From Peterkaempfera bronchialis (GTDB lineage: Bacteria > Actinomycetota > Actinomycetes > Streptomycetales > Streptomycetaceae): a DNA stretch of 64,000 nt. The notes under the pieces were generated by a model. It was given only the letters and a program-made list of their open reading frames with translations, was not told where the DNA came from and did not search any database. Of this stretch, positions 45,555 through 54,122 are shown piece after piece; within the stretch, counting starts at the first letter, position 1, and each line of letters begins with the position of its first letter. Made by a program: the position numbers and the translations under genes. The DNA is taken from positions 2,976,001-3,040,000 of the forward strand of contig NZ_CP031264.1 of NCBI RefSeq assembly GCF_003258605.2. Direction: 5' to 3'.

Positions 45555-46226
45555 TCAGGCTGCTGCGGACAGGTCGTTGTAGTCGGCGGTGCGCTCCTGG
45601 CCGGAGAGGGCGTGGATGGCGTCCATGACCTGGTCGGTGGCGACCCGGCGGGCCTGCGCCGCCCGCTGTGTGCCGGACGACGGCTGGGCGAAGTGCAGCG
45701 GGGTGCCGAACCGCACCGTGACCCGGCGGATCCTGGGCAGCCGGGTGCCGACCGGCTGGATGCGGTCGGTGCCGAGGACGGCCACCGGGACGACGGGTGC
45801 TCCGGAGGTCAGCGCGAGCCAGGCCACGCCGGTACGGCCCCGGTAGAGGCGGCCGTCGCGGGACCGGGTGCCTTCGGGGTAGATGCCGAACGCGCCGCCC
45901 CGGGCCAGGACGTCGCGCGCGGCCTCCAGCGACGCCTGGGCGGCGCGGTGGGTGCCGCGCTCCACCGGCACGGCGTCGATGGCGGTGAAGAACCGCCGCG
46001 TCAGCCATCCCTTGACGCCCCGGCCCTGGAAGTACTCCGCCTTGGCCAGGAAGGCCACCGGCCGGGGTGCCACCAGCGGGATGACCACGCTGTCGATGAA
46101 GGAGAGGTGGTTGGCGGCCAGGATGACCGGCCCGCTGCGCGGGACGTTCTCCCGGCCTTCGATCACGGGCCGGTAGACGAGCCGGGCCAGCGGGACGAGC
46201 ACCAGACGTACGGTCGTGTGCAGCAC
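45555..46226 (-). CDS. 1-acylglycerol-3-phosphate acyltransferase (PlsC-like)
   Basis: 223 residues. The GTG at 46226 follows GGAGG at 7 nt. Motif I is NHLSFIDSVVIP (HxxxxD), motif III YPEGTRSRDG, and motif IV occurs near VVPVAVLG. The N-terminus is hydrophobic and basic, fitting peripheral membrane attachment. It likely acylates lysophosphatidic acid. It lies on the same strand as the TetR gene 110 bp upstream and could be part of its regulon. Confidence 0.87.
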   Translation of the reverse strand: MLHTTVRLVLVPLARLVYRPVIEGRENVPRSGPVILAANHLSFIDSVVIPLVAPRPVAFLAKAEYFQGRGVKGWLTRRFFTAIDAVPVERGTHRAAQASLEAARDVLARGGAFGIYPEGTRSRDGRLYRGRTGVAWLALTSGAPVVPVAVLGTDRIQPVGTRLPRIRRVTVRFGTPLHFAQPSSGTQRAAQARRVATDQVMDAIHALSGQERTADYNDLSAAA

Positions 46227-46335
46227 AGGGGTTCCTCCGTGGGGTGTTGGGCGGGCCGGGGTCATCGCTGGGTGGAGCCGGAGCTGCGGCGGGTGCGCAC
46301 CGCCATGGCGTCGGGGAGCAGTAGGGCGCTCTGGA

Positions 46336-47004
46336 TCACTGCTCCTCGGGCTGCGGGAGCGGGAGCGGCTGGGGAAGCGGCTGCGGGAGCGGCTGGGGAA
46401 GCGGCTGCGGCATCCGGTCCAGGCCGAGCGTCCGGAGGGCGACGTCCAGGGCGTCCTCCAGGCGGTCCGCGCCGGCGGCCCGGGTGAGGGCGCCCATCAG
46501 CCACAGCTGGGTGAAGCCGTGCACGGCGGACCAGACGGAGGCGGCCAGCAGCCGGGTGTCCACGTCGGGCCGCCACCCCTCGGCCTGGCTCTGCGCGACC
46601 AGGTCCACCAGCGCCTCGAAGACCGGGCGGCTGGTACGGCGCAGCAGCGGGTCGGCCGGTACCAGCAGATCGGGGCGGGACATCAGCTCGAAGAGCCCCC
46701 GCCGCTCCACCGCGAAGTCGACGTACATCCGGGCGGCGGCATACAGCCGGTCGGTGGCGGGGACCTGCGGTCCGAGGTGCAGCAGTGCCTGCTCCCGGCG
46801 CCGGACGAGTTCGCGGTAGCCCTCGGCGGCCACGGCGGAGAGCAGGGCCGCCCGGCTGGGGAAGTGGCGCAGCGGCGCGCTGTGGGAGACCCCGGCCCGG
46901 CGGGCGATGGCGCGCAGGGTGAGGGCCGGTACGCCGCCCTCGTCGACCATGGCCAGGGCGCAGTCCAGCAGGCGTGCCCGGAGGTCGCCGTCCGCATCGG
47001 TCAT
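46336..47004 (-). CDS. TetR-family regulator with a duplicated Pro-Leu-Gln tail
   Basis: 222 residues. The N-terminal helix-turn-helix reads TLRAIARRAGVSHSAPLRHF followed by SRAALLSAVAAEGY. The C-terminal 25 residues are PQPLPQPLP repeats encoded by two perfect 24-bp tandem copies (46360-46407). The ATG at 47004 is preferred because two operator-like sites lie immediately upstream. It is divergent from the DinB gene and upstream of the acyltransferase gene on the same strand. Confidence 0.87.
   Translation of the reverse strand: MTDADGDLRARLLDCALAMVDEGGVPALTLRAIARRAGVSHSAPLRHFPSRAALLSAVAAEGYRELVRRREQALLHLGPQVPATDRLYAAARMYVDFAVERRGLFELMSRPDLLVPADPLLRRTSRPVFEALVDLVAQSQAEGWRPDVDTRLLAASVWSAVHGFTQLWLMGALTRAAGADRLEDALDVALRTLGLDRMPQPLPQPLPQPLPQPLPLPQPEEQ
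46360..46407. repeat. Two perfect 24-bp tandem copies inside the TetR gene
   Basis: The unit begins CGGGAGCGGCTGG on the plus strand and encodes four Pro-Leu/Pro-Gln pairs of the disordered C-terminus. It preserves the reading frame. Confidence 0.85.
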
Positions 47005-47040
47005 GTAGACAGTGTCTACCGGCGTGTTGACACTGTCTAC
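47005..47040. promoter_or_regulatory. Two tandem TetR operators
   Basis: The first, GTAGACAGTGTCTAC (47005-47019), is a perfect palindrome. The second, GTTGACACTGTCTAC (47026-47040), differs at two positions. Their starts are 21 bp apart (two helical turns), and the first touches the ATG of the TetR gene. Confidence 0.75.
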
Positions 47041-47109
47041 CAGGACCGAATCGGTCCTCATTGGCTCCTAGGGTCTTCCTGTCGAACCCAAGGACGAGAG
47101 GTGGCGGCC

Positions 47110-47664
47110 ATGCCGGAGCTGGTGCGCGAGGTCACGGATGAGCGGGACGCCCTGCTGGCGTTTCTGGCGGCGCAGCGCGGGGGGCTGCGCCGCGCGCTGC
47201 TGGGGGTGGGCGAGGAGCAGGCGGCGGCCCGGCCGACCGCCGGCACGCTCTCGCTGGGCGGCCTGGTCAAGCATGTCGCCAGGACCGAGCAGGGCTGGGT
47301 CTCGGTGATCCTGGCGGGTCGGCCGGACCCCGACCCGGAGGGGTGGATGGCGCGGTGGCACGAGCAGTTCACCATGGGCCCCGGCGAGACCGTGGCGGGT
47401 CTGCTGGCGAGGTACGCGGAGGTGGCCCGGGAGACCGAGGAGATCGTGCGCGCGCTGCCGGACCTGGAGGGCACCGTGTCGCTGCCGCAGGCGCCCTGGT
47501 TCCCGCCGGACGGCACGCGGTCCGCCCGCTGGGTGCTGCTGCATGTGATCGAGGAGACGGCTCGCCACGCGGGCCACGCGGACATCGTCCGGGAGTCGCT
47601 GGACGGCGCCACCGCCTTCGCCCTGCTGGACGCGGCGAGCAAGGGCAAGGACGGGAACGCATAG
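47110..47664 (+). CDS. DinB/DUF664 family protein
   Basis: 184 residues. A four-helix DinB fold with the metal-binding His residues in LGGLVKHVARTEQGW and VIEETARHAGHADIVRE, the DUF664 hallmark. Related proteins are mycothiol- or bacillithiol-dependent transferases or hydrolases acting on thiol adducts; the substrate here is unknown. The ATG at 47110 is taken, though a GTG three codons upstream is possible. It is divergent from the TetR gene and may be its target. Confidence 0.87.
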   Translation: MPELVREVTDERDALLAFLAAQRGGLRRALLGVGEEQAAARPTAGTLSLGGLVKHVARTEQGWVSVILAGRPDPDPEGWMARWHEQFTMGPGETVAGLLARYAEVARETEEIVRALPDLEGTVSLPQAPWFPPDGTRSARWVLLHVIEETARHAGHADIVRESLDGATAFALLDAASKGKDGNA

Positions 47665-47671
47665 GCCCGGC

Positions 47672-49261
47672 TCAGCGGCCGGCGCTGCGCAGGTCGAGCC
47701 GCCGCAGGATCCGGTCGACCAGTTCCGGGTCGGCGCCGGGCTCGCTGCGGGCGGCCTGCATCTCCCGCCGGGAGGCCGAGAGCATCTCCTGCTCCACCTC
47801 GCGGAACCGGCGGGCGTACGCCAGCCGCTCCCGGGCGGCGATGCGCTGGCTCTCGTCGTAGGTCTCGGGCAGCGCCCGGACCAGCCGGTCACGCTGGCGG
47901 CGGCGGAGTCGCTCCACCATCTCCTCGGGCAGCTCCTCGTCGGCGATCAGCTCTCTGAGCCGGTCCAGCCCGGCCCTGGTGGCCCGGTGCCACAGCTCCC
48001 GCTCGGTCCGCTCCTCGGCGTCGGTGTCGGCGCCGATGCCGAGGAGGCGGACCAGGAACGGCAGGGTGAGGCCCTGCACCAGCAGGGTGAAGAGGACGGT
48101 GCAGAAGGCGACGAAGAGGATGCGGTCGCGCTCCGGGAAGGCGCCGCCGCCATCGACGGTGCGGGGGATCGCCAGGGCGAGGGCCACCGAGGCGACGCCG
48201 CGCATACCGGACCACCACATCACCACCGTCTCCCGCCAGGTGACCGGCTCGTCCTCCCGGGTGTCGCGGTCGCGGTCCAGGTGGCGGGAGAGCCAGGCGG
48301 CGGGGAGCAGCCAGATCAGCCGGACCAGTACCACCACGGCCACGATCGCCGCCGCGTCGTCGAGCATCCCGCGCCAGTGGCCGCCGACCGAGGCCATCAC
48401 GATGCGCAACTCCAGACCGATCAGGCCGAAGGCCATGCCGGTCACCAGCAGTTCGACGACCTCCCAGAAGGCGGTGCCGGTGAGGCGGTAGGTGACATCG
48501 TCCTCGCCGCTTGCGTGCTCGCCCAGGTGCAGGGCGCAGACCAGGACGGCGAGGACGCCGGAGCCGCCCAGTTCGTCGGCGACCACATAGGCGGCGAAGG
48601 GCACCAGCAGGGAGAGCCCCACCTGCAGGGTGGCGTCGCCGAGCAGGCCCATCAGCCGGGCGCTCCCCCAGCCGAGGAGCCAGCCGACGGCGAGCGCGAT
48701 CACGGCGGAGAGCACCAGCCGCCCCAGCGCCCCGGGCGCGGAGAAGGAGCCGGAGACGACGGCGCCGATCGCGACTCCGTAGATCACCAGCGCGGTGACG
48801 TCGTTGAAGAGCCCCTCGCCCTCCAGCACCGAGACCAGGCGGCGGGGCAGGCCGACGCTGCCGGCCACGGCGGTGGCCGCGACCGGGTCGGGCGGCGAGA
48901 TCAGGGCACCCAGCGCCACCGCCGCAGCGATCGGCACCCCGGGGGCCAGGTGCCGGAACACCGCCGCCACCACGGCGGTGGTGACCAGCACCAGCGCCAC
49001 GGCGAGCAGCAGAATCGGGCGGGCGTTGGCCCGGAACTGGCGCCAGGAGGTGCGCTGTGCGGCGGCGTACAGCAGCGGCGGCAGCACCAGCGGCAGGATC
49101 AGCTCGGGTTCGAGGTGGACCTCGGGGACGAAGGGCAGCAGCGCCAGCACGATGCCCAGCACGGTCATCAGGACCGGCGGCGGCAGCTTCAGCCTGCTGC
49201 CCACCGGCACCGACAGGATGCTGGCCAGCAGCACGACGAACAGCAGGGTGAGCTGGTCCAT
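47672..49261 (-). CDS. CPA1-family Na+/H+ antiporter
   Basis: 529 residues with about 12 membrane helices. The ion-binding region contains ALISPPDPVAATAVAGSVG and GEGLFNDVTALV, with the paired acidic residues of monovalent cation/proton antiporters. A cytoplasmic C-terminal region of about 120 residues is charged and helical. The ATG at 49261 is preferred (GGGGAAG upstream). It likely exports Na+ or K+. Two operator-like sites lie upstream and are shared with the divergent gene. Confidence 0.9.
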   Translation of the reverse strand: MDQLTLLFVVLLASILSVPVGSRLKLPPPVLMTVLGIVLALLPFVPEVHLEPELILPLVLPPLLYAAAQRTSWRQFRANARPILLLAVALVLVTTAVVAAVFRHLAPGVPIAAAVALGALISPPDPVAATAVAGSVGLPRRLVSVLEGEGLFNDVTALVIYGVAIGAVVSGSFSAPGALGRLVLSAVIALAVGWLLGWGSARLMGLLGDATLQVGLSLLVPFAAYVVADELGGSGVLAVLVCALHLGEHASGEDDVTYRLTGTAFWEVVELLVTGMAFGLIGLELRIVMASVGGHWRGMLDDAAAIVAVVVLVRLIWLLPAAWLSRHLDRDRDTREDEPVTWRETVVMWWSGMRGVASVALALAIPRTVDGGGAFPERDRILFVAFCTVLFTLLVQGLTLPFLVRLLGIGADTDAEERTERELWHRATRAGLDRLRELIADEELPEEMVERLRRRQRDRLVRALPETYDESQRIAARERLAYARRFREVEQEMLSASRREMQAARSEPGADPELVDRILRRLDLRSAGR

Positions 49262-49300
49262 GACGATCAACTTCCCCGTCAGCCTCTGCCGGATACCGCC

Positions 49301-49314
49301 TTGAACATGTTCAA
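49301..49314. promoter_or_regulatory. TetR-like operator 1
   Basis: TTGAACATGTTCAA is a perfect 14-bp palindrome upstream of the antiporter gene. Confidence 0.65.
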
Positions 49315-49345
49315 AAACGGGTCTACAGTCCTGCCCAAGGCAGTT

Positions 49346-49359
49346 TTGAACACGTTCGA
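49346..49359. promoter_or_regulatory. TetR-like operator 2
   Basis: TTGAACACGTTCGA, a near-copy of the first palindrome, lies 45 bp away and 16 bp before the start of the divergent membrane gene. Confidence 0.55.
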
Positions 49360-49374
49360 AACGGAGTGGTCCCC

Positions 49375-49785
49375 ATGGACCTCACAGTGCTCAGCTATGC
49401 CATCTACCTGCCGGTCGGCACCGCGCTGACGGTCTGGGTGGCCCGGACGCTGAGCCGCAATGGACGGGTCTTCCTGGCCGATGTCTTCCAGGGCGACGAG
49501 AAGCTCGCCGACGCGGTCAACCAGTTGCTGGTCGTCGGCTTCTACCTGATCAACCTGGGCTTTGTCGCCCTCTGGATGAAGACCGACCAGCACATCGCCC
49601 GGGCCCAGGGCGTCTTCAACTCGCTCTCGGTGAAGCTGGGCACCGTACTGCTGGCACTCGGCGTGCTGCACCTGCTCAATGTGTACGTGCTGAGCCGCAT
49701 CCGCCGCCGAGGGCTGATGGACCGCGCGCAGCGCCCGCCGGTGGACCCGCAGGGCTGGGCCGTCCAGGCCGCCCCGCAGGTCTGA
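49375..49785 (+). CDS. Hypothetical integral membrane protein
   Basis: 136 residues. The ATG follows GGAG at 8 nt. About three membrane helices (residues 5-24, 50-68 and 85-105) flank a cytoplasmic loop RNGRVFLADVFQGDE. The C-terminus is a soluble basic tail. No family is recognised, but it is the first gene of a likely set with the DCC-type protein and a TetR gene, with operators at its promoter. Confidence 0.75.
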   Translation: MDLTVLSYAIYLPVGTALTVWVARTLSRNGRVFLADVFQGDEKLADAVNQLLVVGFYLINLGFVALWMKTDQHIARAQGVFNSLSVKLGTVLLALGVLHLLNVYVLSRIRRRGLMDRAQRPPVDPQGWAVQAAPQV

Positions 49786-49801
49786 CGGGGAGCGGGCCGC
49801 C

Positions 49802-50377
49802 ATGCCCCCCGACCCCGCCGGACCGGTCGCCGTACCCGGAGCGCGCCCGGCGTACCCGACGCACCGAGCGCACCCGGCGCACCGGGCCGCTGCTCCCCCG
49901 GTCCGTCTGCTCACCGTGCTGCACGACCCGGCCTGCCCGCTCTGCCGCCACCTCAGCGGCTGGCTGCGCCGCCAGCGCCAACTGGTGCCGCTGGAGTTCG
50001 TCGCCGTGGCGTCGGCCGAGGCCCGGGCGCGCTTCCCCGGCGTGGACCACGACGCGGCGCTGGGCGAGATCACCGTCGTCGCCGACACCGGAGAGGTGTG
50101 GACCGGCCACCACGCCTTCGTCACCTGCCTGTGGGCGCTGGCGGACCACCGCCCGCTCGCCCACCGGCTGAGTACCCCGGCCGGGCTGCCGCTCGCCCGC
50201 GCCGCCGCGTTCGCCGCCGCCAAGTACCGGGCGGCGACCCGGGGGAAGGCCGTACCGGGCGTCGAGGGGGCGCCCGGTCCGGCCTCCCGCCCCCGATCCG
50301 ACCCCGGGGACCGGCCCGGCCCCGGGGAGTGGCCCGGCCCCGGCTGCGACGGCGGGGTCTGCCGAGTGCCCGGCTAG
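49802..50377 (+). CDS. DCC-type thiol-disulfide oxidoreductase-like protein (DUF393)
   Basis: 191 residues. The redox-type motif CPLCRHLSGWLRR (about 45-58) follows LLTVLHDPA, matching DUF393/DCC proteins. A Gly/Pro-rich C-terminus ends CDGGVCRV, adding a second Cys pair. The N-terminus (about 1-34) is Pro/His-rich and probably disordered. The function is unknown; thiol redox activity is inferred from the motif only. It lies 16 bp after the membrane gene. Confidence 0.8.
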   Translation: MPPDPAGPVAVPGARPAYPTHRAHPAHRAAAPPVRLLTVLHDPACPLCRHLSGWLRRQRQLVPLEFVAVASAEARARFPGVDHDAALGEITVVADTGEVWTGHHAFVTCLWALADHRPLAHRLSTPAGLPLARAAAFAAAKYRAATRGKAVPGVEGAPGPASRPRSDPGDRPGPGEWPGPGCDGGVCRVPG

Positions 50378-50388
50378 GCTCGACCACC

Positions 50389-51174
50389 GTGGAAGACGCA
50401 GTGGCCAAGGACTCAGTGGCCAAGGAGACGGTCGCCGCAGACCTCGTCAAGCAGGTCCGCGGCGGCCGAGCCCGCCCCAAGACCGACAAGAGCGAGCAGA
50501 CCCGCGCGCTGATCCTGGAGACGGCCATGCGGCTCTTCCAGGAGCGCGGGTACGACAAGACGACCATGCGGGCCATCGCCACCGAGGCCGGGGTCTCGGT
50601 CGGCAATGCGTACTACTACTTCGCGTCCAAGGAGCACCTGATCCAGGGCTTCTACGACCGGATGACCCATGAGCACGCCGCAGCCGCCCGCGCCGCCCTG
50701 GCCGGCCGCACCGACTTCGCCGAGCGGCTGGACGTGGCGCTCACCAGCTGGCTGGACTGCGCGGCGCCGTACCACGAGTTCGCCGCCCAGTTCTTCCGCA
50801 ACGCGGCCGACCCCGACAGCCCGCTGAGCCCCTTCTCCGACGAGTCCCACCCGGCGCGCGCCACCTCGGTCGCGCTCTTCCGCGAGGTGCTGCTCGGCTC
50901 CGATCTGGCGCCCAAGCTGGACGCCGAACTGGCCGAACTGCTGCCGGACATCCTCTGGCTGCACCAGATGGCGATCGTGCTCTTCTGGGTCTTCGACCGG
51001 ACACCGGACACCACCCGCAGCCGCCAGTTCGTCAAGCGGTGCACGCCAATGGTCGCCCGGGTCGTCAACCTCTCCCGCTACCGGCTCTTCCGCCCCCTGG
51101 TGCGGGACGCCAAGCGGCTGATCCAAGACTTCATCGTGCCCAGCCTCGGCAGGACCCCCCCGCCCGGCGGCTGA
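50389..51174 (+). CDS. TetR-family regulator
   Basis: 261 residues. GTG start at 50389, 11 bp after the preceding stop. The N-terminal helix-turn-helix (about 35-80) contains LILETAMRLFQERGYDKTT and AGVSVGNAYYYF. The C-terminal ligand domain has WLDCAAPYHEFAAQFF. It is the last of a three-gene set and probably controls it through the TTGAAC palindromes upstream of the first gene, which also cover the antiporter promoter. Confidence 0.85.
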   Translation: MEDAVAKDSVAKETVAADLVKQVRGGRARPKTDKSEQTRALILETAMRLFQERGYDKTTMRAIATEAGVSVGNAYYYFASKEHLIQGFYDRMTHEHAAAARAALAGRTDFAERLDVALTSWLDCAAPYHEFAAQFFRNAADPDSPLSPFSDESHPARATSVALFREVLLGSDLAPKLDAELAELLPDILWLHQMAIVLFWVFDRTPDTTRSRQFVKRCTPMVARVVNLSRYRLFRPLVRDAKRLIQDFIVPSLGRTPPPGG

Positions 51175-51243
51175 CCCGGGCGGGGCGGGTCCGGCTCGGC
51201 AGCTGTCACAGCCGGAACATGTCGGAGCCGGAATACATCGGCG

Positions 51244-52515
51244 TCAGAACATGTCCGGGCACCACGGCCGGTCGGGCGTCCGCAGCGTCAGGTCCGCCCG
51301 CACCGCCGCCCCCGGCACCAGTTCCTCGACCAGCCCGGCGGCAGTCAGCCGGGACACGGTCTCGCCGCCCAGGTAGAGCGAGGAGAGGGCACCCACGCCC
51401 AGCGCCAGGTCGGCCGGGTCGGCGGTGCGGGTGCAGCTGCCGCTGCCGTCGGGCGCGGTCTCCAGCGCCCAGCGGCCCTCGGCGTACCCGGCCGGGTCCG
51501 ACACCGCGAAGACGACCCGGCCCGGCGCGCCGTAGGTCCGCGCGCCGAAGGCGGCCGTCATGTCCAGCACCCGCACCCACATGAAGTCGCCGCTGCGCTC
51601 GGTGGCGCGGGCGGCACGGGGGTCGTCCAGCAGCAGCGGCAGCGGGTCGTCGGGGGCGATGTCCCGGACCTCCACCCGGCGCACCCAGTCCACCGAGAAG
51701 GCGAACCGCCACAGCGCCACGGCCGTCGCCCGGTCCAGCGCCAGGTGGTCGTGGACCACCAGGGTGCAGTCGGGGCGCTTGCCCTCCCAGACGTCGGCCA
51801 CGCTGTAGGTGAGCATGCCGGTCACCTGGTCGGCGGCGTCCCGGTGCAGGACGACAAAGGGCTCCTTCCAGTCGCCGATGGACCCGCGCAGGTCACCGGT
51901 CCGCAGCCGCCATGTCGCCTCCGAACGCTCGATCGCGCCGGGCTGGGTGCGGCGGTAGCGGTCGAAGAGCGCCGGGCCGACCTTGCGGACCTCCTCCATG
52001 GTGGCGAAGTCGATCCGGCCGCCCTCCGCGCCCGGCACCGACCGAAGGCCGCCCGCCCGCGTCAGGTCGATCTCCAGGCCGCCGCACCGGGTGGCCGGGC
52101 CGAAGCCGAAGCGCCCGTAGATCCGGTACTCGGCCGCGATCAGGATCGCGACCGCGTCGCCGCGCTCCGAGGCCGCCGCCAAATCGCGGGCCATCATCCG
52201 ACTGAGCAGCCCGCGCCGCCGGTGGGTGGCGGAGACGGTGACATTGCTGATCGCGTCCGCCGGGACCACCGCGCCGCCGGGCACCGTCAGCTCCGTGGCG
52301 AAGCTGCGGAAGGTGCCGACGCACCGCTCGCCGTCGTACGCCCCGAGCGAGCGGCCCGGGTCGAAGACGGCTCGCCGGGCCTCGGGCGCCGGAGCCGCGT
52401 CCGGTCGCATGAACCCGAGGTCCAGCGCCCGGCCCCAACCTCCCAGCTCGTCCTCGGTGATCTCACGTATGTCGATGTCGGGCCGGCTGTCCGAGCCGGT
52501 TGTCTGCATGGCCAT
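51244..52515 (-). CDS. Eis-type GNAT acetyltransferase
   Basis: 423 residues. The ATG at 52515 starts MAMQTTGSDSRP. The N-terminal GNAT domain contains VSATHRRRGLLSRMMARDL, the acetyl-CoA pyrophosphate loop (RRRGLL), and AVAILIAAEYRIYGRFGFG. A second GNAT-like domain and a C-terminal sterol-carrier-like region end in RPWCPDMF, giving the three-domain layout and terminal carboxylate of Eis proteins. Mycobacterial Eis acetylates aminoglycosides and proteins; specificity here is unknown. Confidence 0.87.
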   Translation of the reverse strand: MAMQTTGSDSRPDIDIREITEDELGGWGRALDLGFMRPDAAPAPEARRAVFDPGRSLGAYDGERCVGTFRSFATELTVPGGAVVPADAISNVTVSATHRRRGLLSRMMARDLAAASERGDAVAILIAAEYRIYGRFGFGPATRCGGLEIDLTRAGGLRSVPGAEGGRIDFATMEEVRKVGPALFDRYRRTQPGAIERSEATWRLRTGDLRGSIGDWKEPFVVLHRDAADQVTGMLTYSVADVWEGKRPDCTLVVHDHLALDRATAVALWRFAFSVDWVRRVEVRDIAPDDPLPLLLDDPRAARATERSGDFMWVRVLDMTAAFGARTYGAPGRVVFAVSDPAGYAEGRWALETAPDGSGSCTRTADPADLALGVGALSSLYLGGETVSRLTAAGLVEELVPGAAVRADLTLRTPDRPWCPDMF

Positions 52516-52618
52516 GGGGGCACCGTACGGGGCACCGGTCGACCCGGCACTCGAATTTCGGGCCCGGATTCCGGACCCGCTTCCGGCACCCCGTCCGGCA
52601 CCCCGTCCAGGACGCCGG

Positions 52619-53197
52619 TCAGCCCCCCGCCAGCAGGTCCTCCACCCGGGCCTCGCCCTCGCGGTAGCGGCGGGTGATCTCCGCGCTGCACCCGTCCACC
52701 GTGCGCTGGAGCGCCTGCCGACGGTGCGAGACCTCCCGCTCATGGCGGGAGAGCCGCTCCAGCGCCGCCGCCAACTCGGCGTCGCCGTGCGCCGACAGGT
52801 CGGCCAGCTGCACATCGCCCATCAGCTCGTCCGCCTCGTCGCCGTAGCGCTCGCCGCGCGGGGTGCCGAGCGTGAGGTGGCGGGCGCTGCGGAACCGCGT
52901 CGGGCCGTCCGCCAGGATCTCCGGCAGCCGGTCGACCAGGTTCTCCGCCGGGGCCGGATGCCGCTCCCCGCCCGAGCGGCGGGCCAGCTCGGCCCGCAGG
53001 ATGTCGATCCGGCCCTGGAGCAGCCGGCGCAGATAGGAGAGGTCCGCCTCGTCCTCCTGGGCGCTGCGGCGCAGTGCGCGCAGCTCGTCCAGCCCCAGGG
53101 CGGTCGGCGCGTACCCGCTCTGCGGATCCACCCCCGGGCCGGGCACCAGGGGCGCCTTGCCGCCGGCCGCGCTGTCGGGCCCGCTGTGCTCGTCCAT
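52619..53197 (-). CDS. rsiG: Anti-sigma factor RsiG (c-di-GMP-dependent partner of WhiG)
   Basis: 192 residues. The ATG at 53197 follows AGGTGG. Two antiparallel helices each carry the RsiG c-di-GMP signature E-x3-S-x2-R-x3-Q-x3-D, seen as EADLSYLRRLLQGRID (about residues 49-64) and EREVSHRRQALQRTVD (about 150-165). In S. venezuelae RsiG uses these motifs to bind c-di-GMP and hold the sporulation sigma factor WhiG. The presence of both intact motifs strongly supports that function. The N-terminus is disordered. whiG is not in this window. Confidence 0.9.
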   Translation of the reverse strand: MDEHSGPDSAAGGKAPLVPGPGVDPQSGYAPTALGLDELRALRRSAQEDEADLSYLRRLLQGRIDILRAELARRSGGERHPAPAENLVDRLPEILADGPTRFRSARHLTLGTPRGERYGDEADELMGDVQLADLSAHGDAELAAALERLSRHEREVSHRRQALQRTVDGCSAEITRRYREGEARVEDLLAGG

Positions 53198-53644
53198 CAG
53201 CCACCTGCTGTCTTGTGGTCGGTCCCCGGCTGCCCCTCCCCCTGGCCACGCACGACCGGGGCCGGCGGTTCCCCGCCGAAGCGTCCGGCAGCCCGTCCGA
53301 GCGACAGGCGGCGGCCGGGGCGGCCGTCGGCGGTTGGCCACGGGGCCCCTGCCCGGTGCCGGGCAGGGGGACGGTGCTCGATGCGGATGTACGGCCGCAT
53401 CGTGCCGGATCCCCACCCGCTGTCCGCATCGTGCCACCCGGGACACGCCGTCTGCACCGCGCGTGCACTCGTTCGGAGTCCTGGCGAATACCCCTGGCTA
53501 ATACGACCAACGCACTGCCCTGCGCCAATGGCCCACCGTGGGGCGCTCGGACGCCGGGTGGGGGCGCGTGCCCGGATTGCGCGCCCTGGTGCGTTCCGGC
53601 AGTGCGCGGTATAGGAGCCCGGCCGGTACGGCGACAATGGACCC
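53198..53644. other. Divergent intergenic region of rsiG and dtd
   Basis: 447 bp without a convincing gene. The middle is GC-rich; an AT-richer patch near 53490-53515 (GGCGAATACCCCTGGCTAAT) could hold a promoter. The dtd -10 box is listed separately. Confidence 0.4.
53633..53638 (+). promoter_or_regulatory. Leaderless -10 box (GACAAT) of dtd
   Basis: GACAAT ends 6 nt before the ATG at 53645. Confidence 0.45.
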
Positions 53645-54070
53645 ATGCGAGCAGTGGTGCAGCGAGTGACCGAGGCCCAGGTGACCGTGGACGGCGAGAC
53701 CGTGGGCTCCATCCTGGGGCCGGGGCTCTGCGTCCTGGTGGGGGTGACCCATGACGACACCCCGGAGAAGGCCGCCCAGCTGGCCCGCAAGCTGTGGTCG
53801 GTACGCATTCTGGAGGGCGAGAAGTCGTGCTCCGACCTGTCCGCGCCGCTGCTGGTGATCAGCCAGTTCACCCTCTACGGTGACGCCCGCAAGGGCCGCC
53901 GCCCCACCTGGAACGGCGCCGCGCCCGGCCCGGTCGCCGAGCCGCTGGTGGACGAGGTGGTGGCGCAGCTGCGCGCGCTGGGCGCGACGGTGGCCACCGG
54001 CAGGTTCGGCGCCGATATGAAGGTCTCGCTGGTGAACGACGGACCGTTCACGGTGCTGCTGGAGATGTAA
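53645..54070 (+). CDS. dtd: D-aminoacyl-tRNA deacylase
   Basis: 141 residues. The DTD motifs [17 protein letters not shown] and NDGPFTVLL (the NxGP-x-T element) and the start [17 protein letters not shown] are complete. It hydrolyses D-amino acids, and glycine from mischarged tRNA. The likely -10 box GACAAT lies 6 nt before the ATG. The SIMPL gene follows 52 bp downstream. Confidence 0.95.
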   Translation: MRAVVQRVTEAQVTVDGETVGSILGPGLCVLVGVTHDDTPEKAAQLARKLWSVRILEGEKSCSDLSAPLLVISQFTLYGDARKGRRPTWNGAAPGPVAEPLVDEVVAQLRALGATVATGRFGADMKVSLVNDGPFTVLLEM

Positions 54071-54122
54071 GACTGGCGGCACGCCCTGTGTGTCCGCTGC
54101 GGAGCAGCCCGGGAGGCCGCCC

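Noticed and set aside
53198-53644. Possible short gene in the rsiG-dtd intergenic region
   Set aside because: The open frames have no ribosome-binding site, are Pro/Arg-rich and match no family.
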